Assembly (NCBI GenBank): GCA_040755215.1
Contig: JBFMBG010000004.1
Location: 8,235-72,234, forward strand
From: JAIMBK01 sp040755215
Lineage (GTDB): Bacteria > Bacillota > Desulfotomaculia > Desulfotomaculales > Nap2-2B
Length of the DNA stretch: 64,000 bases
Reading direction: 5' to 3'
Numbering within the stretch: position 1 is the stretch's first letter; the number at the start of each line of letters is the position of its first letter. The position numbers and the translations under genes are program-made. Positions 23,720 through 32,517 of the stretch are shown in pieces. Below the pieces are notes generated by a model, which made no database searches, had not been told where the DNA came from, and saw only the letters and a program-made list of their open reading frames with translations.

Positions 23720-25126
23720 TTGCGGGAGTTGCTCTTCGCTTTTTGGAGTAAGCTAAAAGAGATGTTGAGCAAGTTTCGGGGTAAGTTGGATTTTCAGGAA
23801 GAGCCCCTGGATCACGTTCAGGTGATCGGCATAGCCGGGTTTATCATTTTTTTAATGATGATTTCGGCAATTCTTGCTAATGAAAACCGCCCGTGGGCGG
23901 TTCGCCTGGGCGGCCGGGTAGTGGCCGTGGTGGCCGATAAAAACGCTGCCCAGGCCGCCTTTGCGGAGTTGTTGAGCGAACGCGCCCGGGCTTTCGGGCA
24001 GCCGGTAAGCATCGCTGAACGGATCACCTTTGAACGGGCCGGGAAAACGGACGGGCCGGCGGTGGACATCAACCTGTTTAAGGAAATACTTGCCAGAGAA
24101 GTGGAAGTAAGCACCCGCGCGACCGCTATCCTGATCAACGGAAAAAAAGCACTGGTTGTCCCGGACCAGGAAACAGCCGAGAGACTCCTCGCCAGTCTTA
24201 AGGAACAGTATGCGTCCGGCTTTCCCGGCCAGGCAGCCTTTGCCGAGGACGTCCGGTTACAAACGGTAAACGCCGACGTAAATGAGATCTTAACCTTCGA
24301 AAAAGCCTTCTCCTTAATCGCAAAAGGAACCAGGGAAAAACAAACCTATACGGTTAAAGATGGCGACACCCTTTGGGGGATTGCCAACGCCTTCCGCCTG
24401 GATTTAGAAAAGCTGCTCGCCATGAACCCGGGCCTTTCCCCGGATCGGCTGCAGGTCGGTCAAACCATTAATCTCTCTGCCTATTCTCCTCTGATTAACG
24501 TAATCGTTACCGGCAAAATCACCGTCAAAGAGGAAATTCCCTTTCCCGTGGAAGAGAGAGAAGACAACAGCCTTTACAAAGGCCAGCACAGGCTGGTGCA
24601 GCAAGGCAGCCCCGGGGAAAAGGAGGTCACTTACGCCGTCACTTATAAAAATGGTCTGGAGGAAAGCCGCCAGGCGTTGAGTGAAGAAGTTTTAAGAAAA
24701 CCCACCGCGCAAATTGTAGCCAAAGGCTCCCGCCTTTTGCTTGCCGCGCGTTCCGGCGGGTCCGGGCGGTTGGGCTGGCCGGCGGCGGGACCGGTAGTGT
24801 CTCCCTTTGGCTGGCGGGGAAGAGAGTTTCACGCCGGCATCGACATTGGCGCCGACACGGGCGCCCCCGTGTGGGCCGCCGAGTCGGGCCGGGTGATCCG
24901 GGCCGGCTGGTACGGCGGCTACGGAAAGTGTGTGGATATCAACCACGGCGGCGGGGTGGTGACGCGGTACGCCCATCTTTCGGCGATCTCCGTCGGGATC
25001 GGCGAACAGGTTTCCCGCGGCCAGCTAATCGGCCGGGTAGGGAGCACCGGTTACGCCACCGGGCCCCACCTCCATTTTGAGGTAATTGCCGACGGACGAC
25101 CCCTGAATCCCGTTCAGTTTTTGTAG
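23720..25126 (+). CDS. M23 family peptidase with LysM and G5 domains
   Basis: 468 residues. One N-terminal membrane segment (about 34-52, VIGIAGFIIFLMMISAILA) places the rest outside. A LysM domain follows (about 210-255, YTVKDGDTLWGIANAFRL), then a G5 domain (about 265-345, the GKITVKEEIPFPVEERED part), then the M23 endopeptidase domain (about 360-465) with zinc-binding His in GREFHAGIDIGADTGAP and HLHFEV. It would cut peptide crosslinks in peptidoglycan during growth or sporulation. TTG is used as the start, but GGAGG lies 13 bases away, and an ATG at 23762 is a possible alternative. A 15-codon ORF begins at the intervening ATG. Confidence 0.9.
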   Translation: MRELLFAFWSKLKEMLSKFRGKLDFQEEPLDHVQVIGIAGFIIFLMMISAILANENRPWAVRLGGRVVAVVADKNAAQAAFAELLSERARAFGQPVSIAERITFERAGKTDGPAVDINLFKEILAREVEVSTRATAILINGKKALVVPDQETAERLLASLKEQYASGFPGQAAFAEDVRLQTVNADVNEILTFEKAFSLIAKGTREKQTYTVKDGDTLWGIANAFRLDLEKLLAMNPGLSPDRLQVGQTINLSAYSPLINVIVTGKITVKEEIPFPVEEREDNSLYKGQHRLVQQGSPGEKEVTYAVTYKNGLEESRQALSEEVLRKPTAQIVAKGSRLLLAARSGGSGRLGWPAAGPVVSPFGWRGREFHAGIDIGADTGAPVWAAESGRVIRAGWYGGYGKCVDINHGGGVVTRYAHLSAISVGIGEQVSRGQLIGRVGSTGYATGPHLHFEVIADGRPLNPVQFL

Positions 25127-25235
25127 AATTACATCTTTTGGGTATTGATTTACAGGTTCTTAACAAGTAAAATTACTTATGATGGACGAGAGGATATACT
25201 CCTCTTGTTTTGTTTTTGAAAAGGAGTAGAGATCC

Positions 25236-25838
25236 GTGGCTAAGCAGGCAGCCAGGAAAAAAACCGCCTTCCGGGACAGGCGCAAAAGGCGCCAGAAAAT
25301 TGTTTTCATCGTTCTGACCGTCTTTCTTTCGGTGGGGCTGCTCGGCTCTTCCGTCGTCTGGTTGGGCGGCGGCTATTTTTCCCCGCCGCCGGAAAACGCG
25401 CAGGTGTCCCCCCAGCCGGACGACGTTGCCGGGCTGGAAGCCAGGGCAAAAGAGAATTCCGCCGACCCGCAGGTTTTGACGGCGCTGGCCAGGGCTTATT
25501 TCAACGCCGGACGCCTCCAGGATTCCCGGCAAACGTACGAAAAAGCGCTGGTCCAAAAGCCGGACGACGGCGCCTTGCGGCTGGAACTGGCCATGACGTG
25601 CTTTTTGCTCAGCGACTACGACAGGGCAATTGCTGTCCTGGAAGAAGAAATCAGGCTCCATCCGGACAATCCGGAAGCCCATTATTTATACGGCCAGGTG
25701 CTGGCCGTGGGGAAGCAGGATTACCGGCGGGGCATCCAGGAGCTGGAGCAATTTATTGCGCTGGCGAAAACCGGCGAGGACGTGGCCAGAGCCCGCCGGA
25801 TGATCGCGGAGTGGCAGAAAAACTTGCCTGCAAAATAG
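25236..25838 (+). CDS. Membrane-anchored TPR protein
   Basis: 200 residues: a very basic N-terminus (AKQAARKKTAFRDRRKRRQK), one membrane segment (about residues 22-44), a proline-rich linker, then about three tetratricopeptide repeats (LTALARAYFNAGRLQDSRQT, ALRLELAMTCFLLSDYDRAI, AHYLYGQVLAVGKQDYRRGI). Such proteins act as scaffolds; the partner is unknown. GTG start with AAGGAG nine bases before. It may be co-transcribed with the peptidase gene 110 bases upstream. Confidence 0.8.
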   Translation: MAKQAARKKTAFRDRRKRRQKIVFIVLTVFLSVGLLGSSVVWLGGGYFSPPPENAQVSPQPDDVAGLEARAKENSADPQVLTALARAYFNAGRLQDSRQTYEKALVQKPDDGALRLELAMTCFLLSDYDRAIAVLEEEIRLHPDNPEAHYLYGQVLAVGKQDYRRGIQELEQFIALAKTGEDVARARRMIAEWQKNLPAK

Positions 25839-25950
25839 GAGGCAGCCGCGTTAAATTCATTCCGAAGGACCCCGAGGAGTTCCCCGTGAGAACTTTCGTT
25901 CTCTCCGTTAATGATGAAAATAGAGGGCTGGAATTTGTCCGGGCGGGCGA

Positions 25951-26044
25951 CCCGGCACTCACCGGTAATCTGGTTACTTCGACATCAGGCAGGGCGATCT
26001 GGAACAATAGGGCATTCAAGAACAAACTACCAGTGAGTGCCGGG
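25951..26044. repeat. 94-bp mini-element, copy A
   Basis: Bounded by a perfect 12-base terminal inverted repeat (CCCGGCACTCAC/GTGAGTGCCGGG). Non-coding. A similar element of 93 bp lies at 26208-26300. Confidence 0.7.
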
Positions 26045-26099
26045 CGAAGGGTCGGGAACCGGACTTAAGCCGCAGCCGCGGCAAGCGAACCGGCAGCGC

Positions 26100-26174
26100 A
26101 ATTGAGAAGTGGGATGTGAGAAGTTGGAGGTGGGAAAATCTCACTTCTAACTTCCCACCTCTCACTTCTCAATT
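26100..26174. repeat. 75-bp long hairpin of the tRNA-spacer repeat family
   Basis: An inverted repeat with arms of about 35 bases and little loop, beginning AATTGAGAAGTGGGATGTGA and ending TCTCACTTCTCAATT. The same GAGAAGTGAGAGGTGAGAAG-type sequence separates the tRNA genes at 62.8-63.4 kb, but here the central GAATTC palindrome is absent. Confidence 0.75.
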
Positions 26175-26207
26175 GGTCGACCCGGAGCTCTTAAGCAAGC
26201 CGGACAT

Positions 26208-26300
26208 CCGGCACTCACTGGGGATCAGGTTGCTTCGTTGTCAGCCGGTGCTATTTGAAACAGTAAAACAATAAGCATACTGAGTGGCGGTGAGTGCCGG
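26208..26300. repeat. 93-bp mini-element, copy B
   Basis: Bounded by an 11-base perfect inverted repeat (CCGGCACTCAC/GTGAGTGCCGG). Internally similar to copy A (TCAGGTTGCTTCG versus TCTGGTTACTTCG) but diverged. Together with copy A and the intervening hairpin it fills the 25839-26369 gap, in which I see no gene. Confidence 0.65.
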
Positions 26301-26369
26301 ACCAGCCCGGTGGTAATGAATGGCTTAAGCGCTATTTTCGAAGGAGCAATGACGACAGAAGGTGATGAA

Positions 26370-27227
26370 ATGAAAAGTTTGCCCTTCTGGGCGAGAGTGA
26401 TCCTGAAAATCCTGGCCGCCGCTTTAACCCTGATCGCTGCCGGCCTGGTCAGAATACCCGGCGAAATCAGAAGCTATACCTATACATTTGTCAAAGAACT
26501 TTCCAGGCTCCATACTTTATTTGCCAACCGCCACCTTTTAACCCTCTCCGGCCAACACTTTGTGGTGAAGTATTATCCCGATAACGGCGCCAACGCTTCC
26601 CTGGTTCTGGAAACTGCCGAAAAGGCATACAATCAATTAGCTAAAAAATACGATTTTGATGCCCGGGGGGTGCCCGTCATCATCTATCCCTCCCGCGCGG
26701 AATTAAATGCGTGCTTCGGCTGGTCGGCCGCTGAGGGCGCCATGGGGGCCTACTGGGCGGGGGTAATCCGCGTGCTGGCGCCGGAGGCCTGGATACCGAA
26801 GGGGGAAGATGTCAAAGAAGTTTTTGCCGGTTCCGGACCGATGATCCACGAGCTTACCCACCTGATTGTCGACGGTCTGGCCAAAGGGAACGTCCCCCGG
26901 TGGTTTACCGAAGGGCTTGCCCAGTATGAAGAATACAGGCTCACCGGTTTTCAACTTCCCGGGCCGGAGGATTTCGGGAAGCGGACCTATCATTTTCGAG
27001 AGCTGGACAGGGAGTTCGACCGGCTGCCCGACCAGGCTCTGGCTTACCGGCAAAGTTTTTCGGCGGTGGAATATCTTATTCAGGAATATGGCGAAGATAA
27101 GGTTAAGCAAATTTTAAAAACTTTGTCGCGGGGCAAAGATATGGAGGAGGCCCTCGTAAGCGCAACCGGGACGGGTTTAGGGGAATTTGAAAGAAACTGG
27201 CATAATTGGATTATGCAGAATGAATAA
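26370..27227 (+). CDS. Membrane-anchored peptidase MA-like metalloprotease
   Basis: 285 residues. An N-terminal hydrophobic segment (about residues 9-29) anchors it. The zinc motif HELTH (about residue 165) is followed by a Glu in WFTEGLAQYEEY about 22 residues later, the gluzincin arrangement of the peptidase-MA family. Substrate unknown, probably extracellular. The start chosen is the ATG after GAAGGTGATGA; another ATG 21 bases earlier has its own AAGGAG site at very short spacing. It precedes murA by 74 bases and may share its transcript. Confidence 0.8.
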   Translation: MKSLPFWARVILKILAAALTLIAAGLVRIPGEIRSYTYTFVKELSRLHTLFANRHLLTLSGQHFVVKYYPDNGANASLVLETAEKAYNQLAKKYDFDARGVPVIIYPSRAELNACFGWSAAEGAMGAYWAGVIRVLAPEAWIPKGEDVKEVFAGSGPMIHELTHLIVDGLAKGNVPRWFTEGLAQYEEYRLTGFQLPGPEDFGKRTYHFRELDREFDRLPDQALAYRQSFSAVEYLIQEYGEDKVKQILKTLSRGKDMEEALVSATGTGLGEFERNWHNWIMQNE

Positions 27228-27301
27228 CCCGGAGGCAGGAATTTTGAGCCCGGTAGAGAATCTTTAGTGATGAAAGATGTTGAAAAAGGTGACTGAAGAG
27301 C

Positions 27302-28555
27302 ATGGGCAGGCTCGTCATTGCCGGAGGGAATGTTCTAAGCGGGCGGGTGCGCGTAAGCGGCGCTAAAAATGCTGCCCTGGCCATTATGTGCGCTTCCGTA
27401 ATGGCGGAAGGGAAAGTGGTGCTGGAAAACATTCCTGATATTACGGACATTCAGGTCATGATCGATATAATCAGGTGGGTGGGAGCACGGATCCAGTGGC
27501 AGGAAAATGATTCCATGACCATCCAAATGCCTGGCCGGATCGAAGGGATGCCCCCCTACGAGCTGGTCAAAAAATTAAGGGCGTCCAATTTGCTTTTGGG
27601 GCCCATGCTGGCCCGTTACGGCCGGGTCGAGTTGTGCCTTCCGGGGGGCTGCAACATCGGGATCAGGCCCATGGATCTGCACTTTAAAGGCCTGGCTGCT
27701 TTGGGCGCCGGGCTCAGCCTGGAAAAGGGGGTTGTGCGGGCATCCGCCAGCCGCCTGACCGGCTCGCGGATTTACCTGGATTTTCCCAGCGTGGGGGCCA
27801 CCGAAAATATTATGATGGCCGCCTGCCTGGCCAAAGGGCAGACTGTCATTGAGAATGTGGCGAAGGAGCCGGAGGTGGTCGATCTGGCTAATTTTTTGAA
27901 TTGCCTGGGGGCCAGGGTCCGGGGCGCCGGCACCGATATTATCAAAATCGAAGGCGTGGACAGCCTGGGCGAATGCGTTCGTTATAGCGTCATTCCGGAC
28001 CGGATCGAGGCCGGCACGTATATGGTGGCGGCGGCGGCCACCGGCGGGGACGTGGAACTGGAAAACGTTATTCCCCTGCACGTTGAGCCGCTCAGCGCCA
28101 AGCTGCGCGAAGCCAATGTGGATGTCTTTGAAGAGGGCGATGTTTTGCGCGTCAGGGCTTGTCATCCGCTGCGGCCGGTTGATATCAAAACGATGCCTTA
28201 CCCGGGCTTCCCTACCGACATGCAATCGCAGATGATGGCCCTGCTTTCCCGGGTCAGGGGAACCAGCATGATTGTTGAGAATATTTTTGAAAACAGGTTC
28301 CGGGTTGCCGACGAACTGAAAAGGATGGGCGCCAAAATAAAGGTGGAAGGGCGCCTGGCGATCATCGAAGGGGGGGACAAGCTTTTCGGCGCAAAGGTAA
28401 AGGCTACCGATTTGCGCGCCGGGGCCGCCCTGGTGGTGGCCGGTTTATTGGCCGAAGGGGAAACGGAAATAAGCAACGTCTATTATATCGACAGAGGGTA
28501 CCACCGCCTGGAAGAAAAGCTGGCCTCCCTGGGAGCCCGGGTCTGGCGCCGGTGA
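27302..28555 (+). CDS. murA: UDP-N-acetylglucosamine 1-carboxyvinyltransferase
   Basis: Catalyses the first committed step of peptidoglycan synthesis, moving enolpyruvate from PEP to UDP-GlcNAc. 417 residues, full length. The N-terminal GGNVLSGRVRVSGAKNAAL carries the catalytic Lys. The catalytic Cys is in LPGGCNIGIRPMDLHFKGL (about residue 116). The ending YIDRGYHRLEEKLASLGARV is typical. Firmicutes often have two MurA copies; which paralogue this is cannot be told here. Confidence 0.96.
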   Translation: MGRLVIAGGNVLSGRVRVSGAKNAALAIMCASVMAEGKVVLENIPDITDIQVMIDIIRWVGARIQWQENDSMTIQMPGRIEGMPPYELVKKLRASNLLLGPMLARYGRVELCLPGGCNIGIRPMDLHFKGLAALGAGLSLEKGVVRASASRLTGSRIYLDFPSVGATENIMMAACLAKGQTVIENVAKEPEVVDLANFLNCLGARVRGAGTDIIKIEGVDSLGECVRYSVIPDRIEAGTYMVAAAATGGDVELENVIPLHVEPLSAKLREANVDVFEEGDVLRVRACHPLRPVDIKTMPYPGFPTDMQSQMMALLSRVRGTSMIVENIFENRFRVADELKRMGAKIKVEGRLAIIEGGDKLFGAKVKATDLRAGAALVVAGLLAEGETEISNVYYIDRGYHRLEEKLASLGARVWRR

Positions 28556-28853
28556 ATTTAGGAATTGTCTTTTTTGTGAAGGCGTGTACAAATTTTTTCA
28601 GCAGCCGGCAGGAATAAAGCAGTGTTCCGCCGAATATAGGGATCAGGTCTCAGTTTATCGTGTCCAAATATTTAGCAGGATTCATTAAATAAACGACGAA
28701 TTATTAAAGGTTGGGTGCATTAAGAACCGGAAGCCCGGGCAGTTGAGCGCAATCAGGAGGAATTCTGTGGGGGGTGAAAGCGGGTAATTGCGAAAGAATA
28801 AATTTTTTCGTGTTGCTTCTTAACTTTATCCATAAGGAGAGGAGTCGTGAAAG

Positions 28854-30272
28854 ATGGCTTTTGAACCGAAACGGCCGCAGAAAGAAATAAAGTATGAAGA
28901 AGTCCGTATTTATACGGATGAAGAGCTTCGCAACTACACTGACGAAGAGCTTAAAGATTTCAGAATAAAGCACCCGATCCCCGATTTGGAGGAGCTGGAA
29001 AAAGGGCCGTGGCCGAGTTTTGTGGCCGACGCCAAGCGCGAAGCGCTGCATAGAAGAAAACTTGCCGATGACCGGGTGATGATTCCTAAAGACGTCGTGG
29101 AAGACTTGCTTGGCCAGCTGCAACTCTCCTTTGACGACGGCGAGACCCACTGGAAGCACGGCGGCATCGTGGGCGTGTTTGGATACGGCGGCGGCGTCAT
29201 CGGCCGGTATTCCGACGTTCCGGAAAAGTTCCCCGGCGTTGCCCATTTCCACACCATCCGGGTGAACCAGCCGGCCAGCAAATTCTATAAAACGGGTTTC
29301 TTGAGGGCTCTTTGCGACTTGTGGGAATACCGGGGGAGCGGAATCTTTAACATGCACGGTTCCACGGGAGACATCATTTTCCTGGGGACCGTTACCGACC
29401 AGTTGGAGCCGATCTTCTTCGATCTCACCCACGAACTGGATCAGGACCTCGGCGGCTCGGGCTCGAACCTGCGCACGCCTTCCTGCTGCATCGGCAAAGC
29501 CCGCTGCGAGTGGGCCTGCTACGATACCCAGGAACTATGCTACGAACTGACCATGCATTACCAGGACGAGCTGCACCGGCCGGCCTTCCCGTATAAGTTC
29601 AAATTCAAGTTCGACGGCTGCCCCAACGGCTGTGTGGCCTCCATCGCCCGCGCCGACATGTCTATTATCGGCACCTGGCGCGACGACATCCGCATCGATC
29701 AGGATGCCGTCCAGGCTTACATCAACGGCGAGATTTTGCCCAACGCCGGCGCGCACCGGGGAAGAGACTGGGGCAAGTTCGACATCAACAGGGAAGTCAT
29801 CGACCTGTGCCCGACGAAATGCATGTGGATGGAAGACGGCAAGCTCAAGATCAACAACGCCGAATGCAACCGCTGCATGCATTGCATTAACACCATGCCC
29901 CGGGCCCTGCGGCCGGGAGTCGATACCGGCGCCAGCGTTTTATTCGGGGCCAAGGCGCCCATTCTGGAAGGCGCGCAGATGTCCGTGCTGACCGTTCCCT
30001 TCATGAAGATGGAACCACCCTACGATAACCTGAAGGAGCTTATCGATAAGGTTTTCGAATGGTGGATGGAAGAGGGCAAGAACCGCGAGCGCCTGGGTGA
30101 GCTCATTCAGCGGCAGGGGCTGTGGCGGTTCCTGGACGTGATCGGCGTGCCGGCCTTCCCGCAGATGGTGAAGGTGCCGCGTTCGAACCCGTACATCTAC
30201 TGGAAAGAAGAGGACGTGCCGGGCGGCTGGGAGCGCGACATCGAGGATTACCGCTCCAGACACAGAAGATAG
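28854..30272 (+). CDS. dsrA: Dissimilatory sulfite reductase alpha subunit
   Basis: Reduces sulfite in the last stage of sulfate respiration, as an alpha2beta2 siroheme enzyme in the cytoplasm. 472 residues. Siroheme and [4Fe-4S] cysteines occur in TPSCCIGKARCEWACYDTQ (about residue 210) and FDGCPNGCVASIARADMS (about 258). The inserted ferredoxin domain has LCPTKCMWMEDGK and CNRCMHCINTMPRAL (about 320-345). Start at ATG after AAGGAGAGG. The 298 bases after murA are the dsr promoter region; no strong sigma-70 match was found by eye. The N-terminus carries a repeated TDEELRNYTDEELKDF segment. Confidence 0.97.
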   Translation: MAFEPKRPQKEIKYEEVRIYTDEELRNYTDEELKDFRIKHPIPDLEELEKGPWPSFVADAKREALHRRKLADDRVMIPKDVVEDLLGQLQLSFDDGETHWKHGGIVGVFGYGGGVIGRYSDVPEKFPGVAHFHTIRVNQPASKFYKTGFLRALCDLWEYRGSGIFNMHGSTGDIIFLGTVTDQLEPIFFDLTHELDQDLGGSGSNLRTPSCCIGKARCEWACYDTQELCYELTMHYQDELHRPAFPYKFKFKFDGCPNGCVASIARADMSIIGTWRDDIRIDQDAVQAYINGEILPNAGAHRGRDWGKFDINREVIDLCPTKCMWMEDGKLKINNAECNRCMHCINTMPRALRPGVDTGASVLFGAKAPILEGAQMSVLTVPFMKMEPPYDNLKELIDKVFEWWMEEGKNRERLGELIQRQGLWRFLDVIGVPAFPQMVKVPRSNPYIYWKEEDVPGGWERDIEDYRSRHRR

Positions 30273-30297
30273 GGATAGGGATAGGAGGTAAAGATAA

Positions 30298-31485
30298 ATG
30301 GCGTTTTCTCTTGGCAAGTCAGGCAAGTACAATCCGGAAAAACCGACGGAAAACAGGATCACCGATATCGGTCCGCGGCACTACTGGGACTTTTTCCCGC
30401 CCGTCATTCAGCGCAACTACGGCAAGTGGCTTTATCACGACATCCTGGAGCCGGGCGTGCTGGTGCACGTTTCCGAAACGGGAGAGAAGGTCTACACCGT
30501 GCGCTGCGGCGGCATGCGGTTCATGACCGCGGAGATGATCCGGGAAGTCTGCGACATCGCCGACAAGTATTGCGACGGTTACGTGCGCTTCACCACCCGC
30601 AACAACATCGAGTTCATGGTGGACAGCCCGGAAAAGGTGGAGGCGTTAAAGAAAGAACTCTGGAACCGGAAATTCATCACGGGCAGCTACAAGTTCCCCA
30701 TCGGCGGCACCGGCGCCGGCATCACCAACATCGTCCACACTCAGGGGTACATCCACTGTCATACCCCGGCGACGGACGCCTCTTCGCTGGTCAAGGCAGT
30801 CATGGACGAGCTGTTCGATTACTTTACCAGCATGACCCTGCCGGCCCAGCTGAGGATTTCCATGGCCTGCTGCCTGAACATGTGCGGCGCCGTGCATTGC
30901 TCGGACATCGCGCTTTTGGGCTACCACCGGAAGCCGCCCATTGTGGACCACGAAGTGATCGAGTCCATCTGCGAAATTCCGCTGGCCATCGCCGCCTGCC
31001 CGGTGGGCGCCATCTCCCCCGACAAAACCGCCAGCGGCAAGCGGACGGTCAAGATTAAGACCGACCGGTGCATGTTCTGCGGAAACTGCTACACCATGTG
31101 CCCGGCGCTGCCGCTTTCGGACAAGACGGGGGACGGCGTGACAATTCTCGCCGGCGGCAAGCTGTCCAACCGGATCAGCGAACCGAAGTTCTCCAAGGTT
31201 GTCGTACCCTGGCTGCCGAATAACTTCCCGCGGTTCCCCGAAGTGGTGGAGGCCGTCAAGAAAATCGTGGAGGCTTACGCCGCCGATGCCCGGAAGTACG
31301 AACGCCTCGGCGACTGGGCGGAGCGGATCGGCTGGGAGAAATTCTTCGAAAAGTGCGGCCTGCCGTTCACGGAGCACCTCCTCGACGATTACCGCCTGGC
31401 TTACGATACCTACCGCACCAGCACGCAGTTTAAATTTACCGAGGCGGCCTGGGAGGCCTCGCGGGCGGCGGGAGGCATTGACTAA
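30298..31485 (+). CDS. dsrB: Dissimilatory sulfite reductase beta subunit
   Basis: 395 residues. Signatures: TVRCGGMRFMTAEMIREVCD, RFTTRNNIEFMV, the siroheme/[4Fe-4S] cysteines in ISMACCLNMCGAVHCSDIAL (about residues 190-205), and a ferredoxin domain RCMFCGNCYTMCPALPL (about 258). It directs sulfite reduction at the active siroheme and binds DsrC between subunits. Translation start at ATG with AGGAGG seven bases ahead; 25 bases separate it from dsrA. No dsrEFH genes are present, so the locus is of the reductive type. Confidence 0.97.
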   Translation: MAFSLGKSGKYNPEKPTENRITDIGPRHYWDFFPPVIQRNYGKWLYHDILEPGVLVHVSETGEKVYTVRCGGMRFMTAEMIREVCDIADKYCDGYVRFTTRNNIEFMVDSPEKVEALKKELWNRKFITGSYKFPIGGTGAGITNIVHTQGYIHCHTPATDASSLVKAVMDELFDYFTSMTLPAQLRISMACCLNMCGAVHCSDIALLGYHRKPPIVDHEVIESICEIPLAIAACPVGAISPDKTASGKRTVKIKTDRCMFCGNCYTMCPALPLSDKTGDGVTILAGGKLSNRISEPKFSKVVVPWLPNNFPRFPEVVEAVKKIVEAYAADARKYERLGDWAERIGWEKFFEKCGLPFTEHLLDDYRLAYDTYRTSTQFKFTEAAWEASRAAGGID

Positions 31486-31518
31486 AACCCGCTGCGCGGG
31501 TTTAAGGAGGTTTATAAT

Positions 31519-31749
31519 TTGGACGAAATTAAAAAGGCGATCGTTGAATACGCCGAAAGCAGTAAGAAAACAAAGTTTTACTTCAAAGACATGGAGAAGG
31601 CTGTTCAGCAAAAAGTTCCGGGAGCGAAATCCAGAGACATCAAAAAAGCCGCTTCCGAACTGGTCAACGAGGGCACGCTGATTTACTTCTCCACGGGCAG
31701 CACGACCATGTACGGTTTGAAGGGAAGAGGCATCACCGAGGATAAATAG
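31519..31749 (+). CDS. dsrD: DsrD, activator of sulfite reductase
   Basis: A 76-residue winged-helix protein typical of reductive dsr operons; the family acts as an allosteric activator of DsrAB. It reads as EIKKAIVEYAESSKKTKFYF then AVQQKVPGAKSRDIKKAASE. The TTG start has AAGGAGG eight bases ahead, and the gene follows dsrB by 33 bases. A strong terminator comes next. Confidence 0.94.
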   Translation: MDEIKKAIVEYAESSKKTKFYFKDMEKAVQQKVPGAKSRDIKKAASELVNEGTLIYFSTGSTTMYGLKGRGITEDK

Positions 31750-31782
31750 CCTCTCCCGGGGTTGCCCTCAAAGAGCAGGTAG

Positions 31783-31835
31783 AAAAGAGGTCGCTACCTT
31801 CTTTTTCCGGCGGCCTCTTTTAGTTGCTTTTTAAT
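31783..31835 (+). terminator. Terminator after dsrABD
   Basis: AAAAGAGG-T-CGC pairs with GCG-G-CCTCTTTT over a 15-base loop, followed by a T-rich stretch. It ends the dsrABD transcript before the TPR gene. Confidence 0.75.
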
Positions 31836-31865
31836 TTTTGAGCATGAGCAGGGGGTTTAAATGCC

Positions 31866-32492
31866 GTGACCGGGCCAAAGAGCTTCGAGGAATTTATCAC
31901 CGAACAAAAAAGAATCCTGCAGGAAAACCCCGAGTGCGCCAACGCCTATTATAATTTAGGCGTGAGCCTCATGCAGCAGGGCAGGCTGGACGAAGCCATC
32001 CCCTATTTTGAAGAGGCCATCGCCAACAGCGGACGGATGTTTGAGGCCTGTGTAAATTTAGGCTATATTTACTTCAAAAAGGGGGATCTGGAGAAAGTAG
32101 TGGAGGCAAACAAAAAGGCGGTGGAAATCGAGCCGCGGTACGCCCGCGGGTACGCCAACCTGGGGTTTGCTTACTTGCAGATGGCCCGCCCCGACGAGGC
32201 CATCGCGGCCCTGGAGAAAGCCATCACTCTAAACCCGCGCATCGTCCAGGCCTGGACCAACCTGGCCAACGCCTACCTGCAAAAAGGGGATCTTGATCAG
32301 GCCATTGAAACCGGCCGGGAATTGCTCAAAATAGCGCCTGATTTTCCCCTTGCCCACAACAACCTGGCCTATGCTTATTACCTGAAGGAAGATTACGCCA
32401 ACGCCGTCGAGCATGTCGATAAAGCCAGGGAACTTGGTTTTGAAGTCCACCCGGAATTTCTGGCCGAACTGGCGCCTTACCGAAGCAAATGA
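31866..32492 (+). CDS. TPR protein at the dsr locus
   Basis: 208 residues, almost wholly five tetratricopeptide repeats (ANAYYNLGVSLMQQGRLDEA, ACVNLGYIYFKKGDLEKVVE, GYANLGFAYLQMARPDEAIA, AWTNLANAYLQKGDLDQAIE, AHNNLAYAYYLKEDYANAVE). No signal peptide, so probably a cytoplasmic scaffold. It sits between dsrD and dsrMK genes, but its role in sulfite reduction is unknown. GTG start; an out-of-frame ATG-CCG-TGA overlaps it directly. The AGGGGG site is 11 bases away, a little far. Confidence 0.85.
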   Translation: MTGPKSFEEFITEQKRILQENPECANAYYNLGVSLMQQGRLDEAIPYFEEAIANSGRMFEACVNLGYIYFKKGDLEKVVEANKKAVEIEPRYARGYANLGFAYLQMARPDEAIAALEKAITLNPRIVQAWTNLANAYLQKGDLDQAIETGRELLKIAPDFPLAHNNLAYAYYLKEDYANAVEHVDKARELGFEVHPEFLAELAPYRSK

Positions 32493-32517
32493 AAATGGAA
32501 AAACCCGGCCGGTCGTC

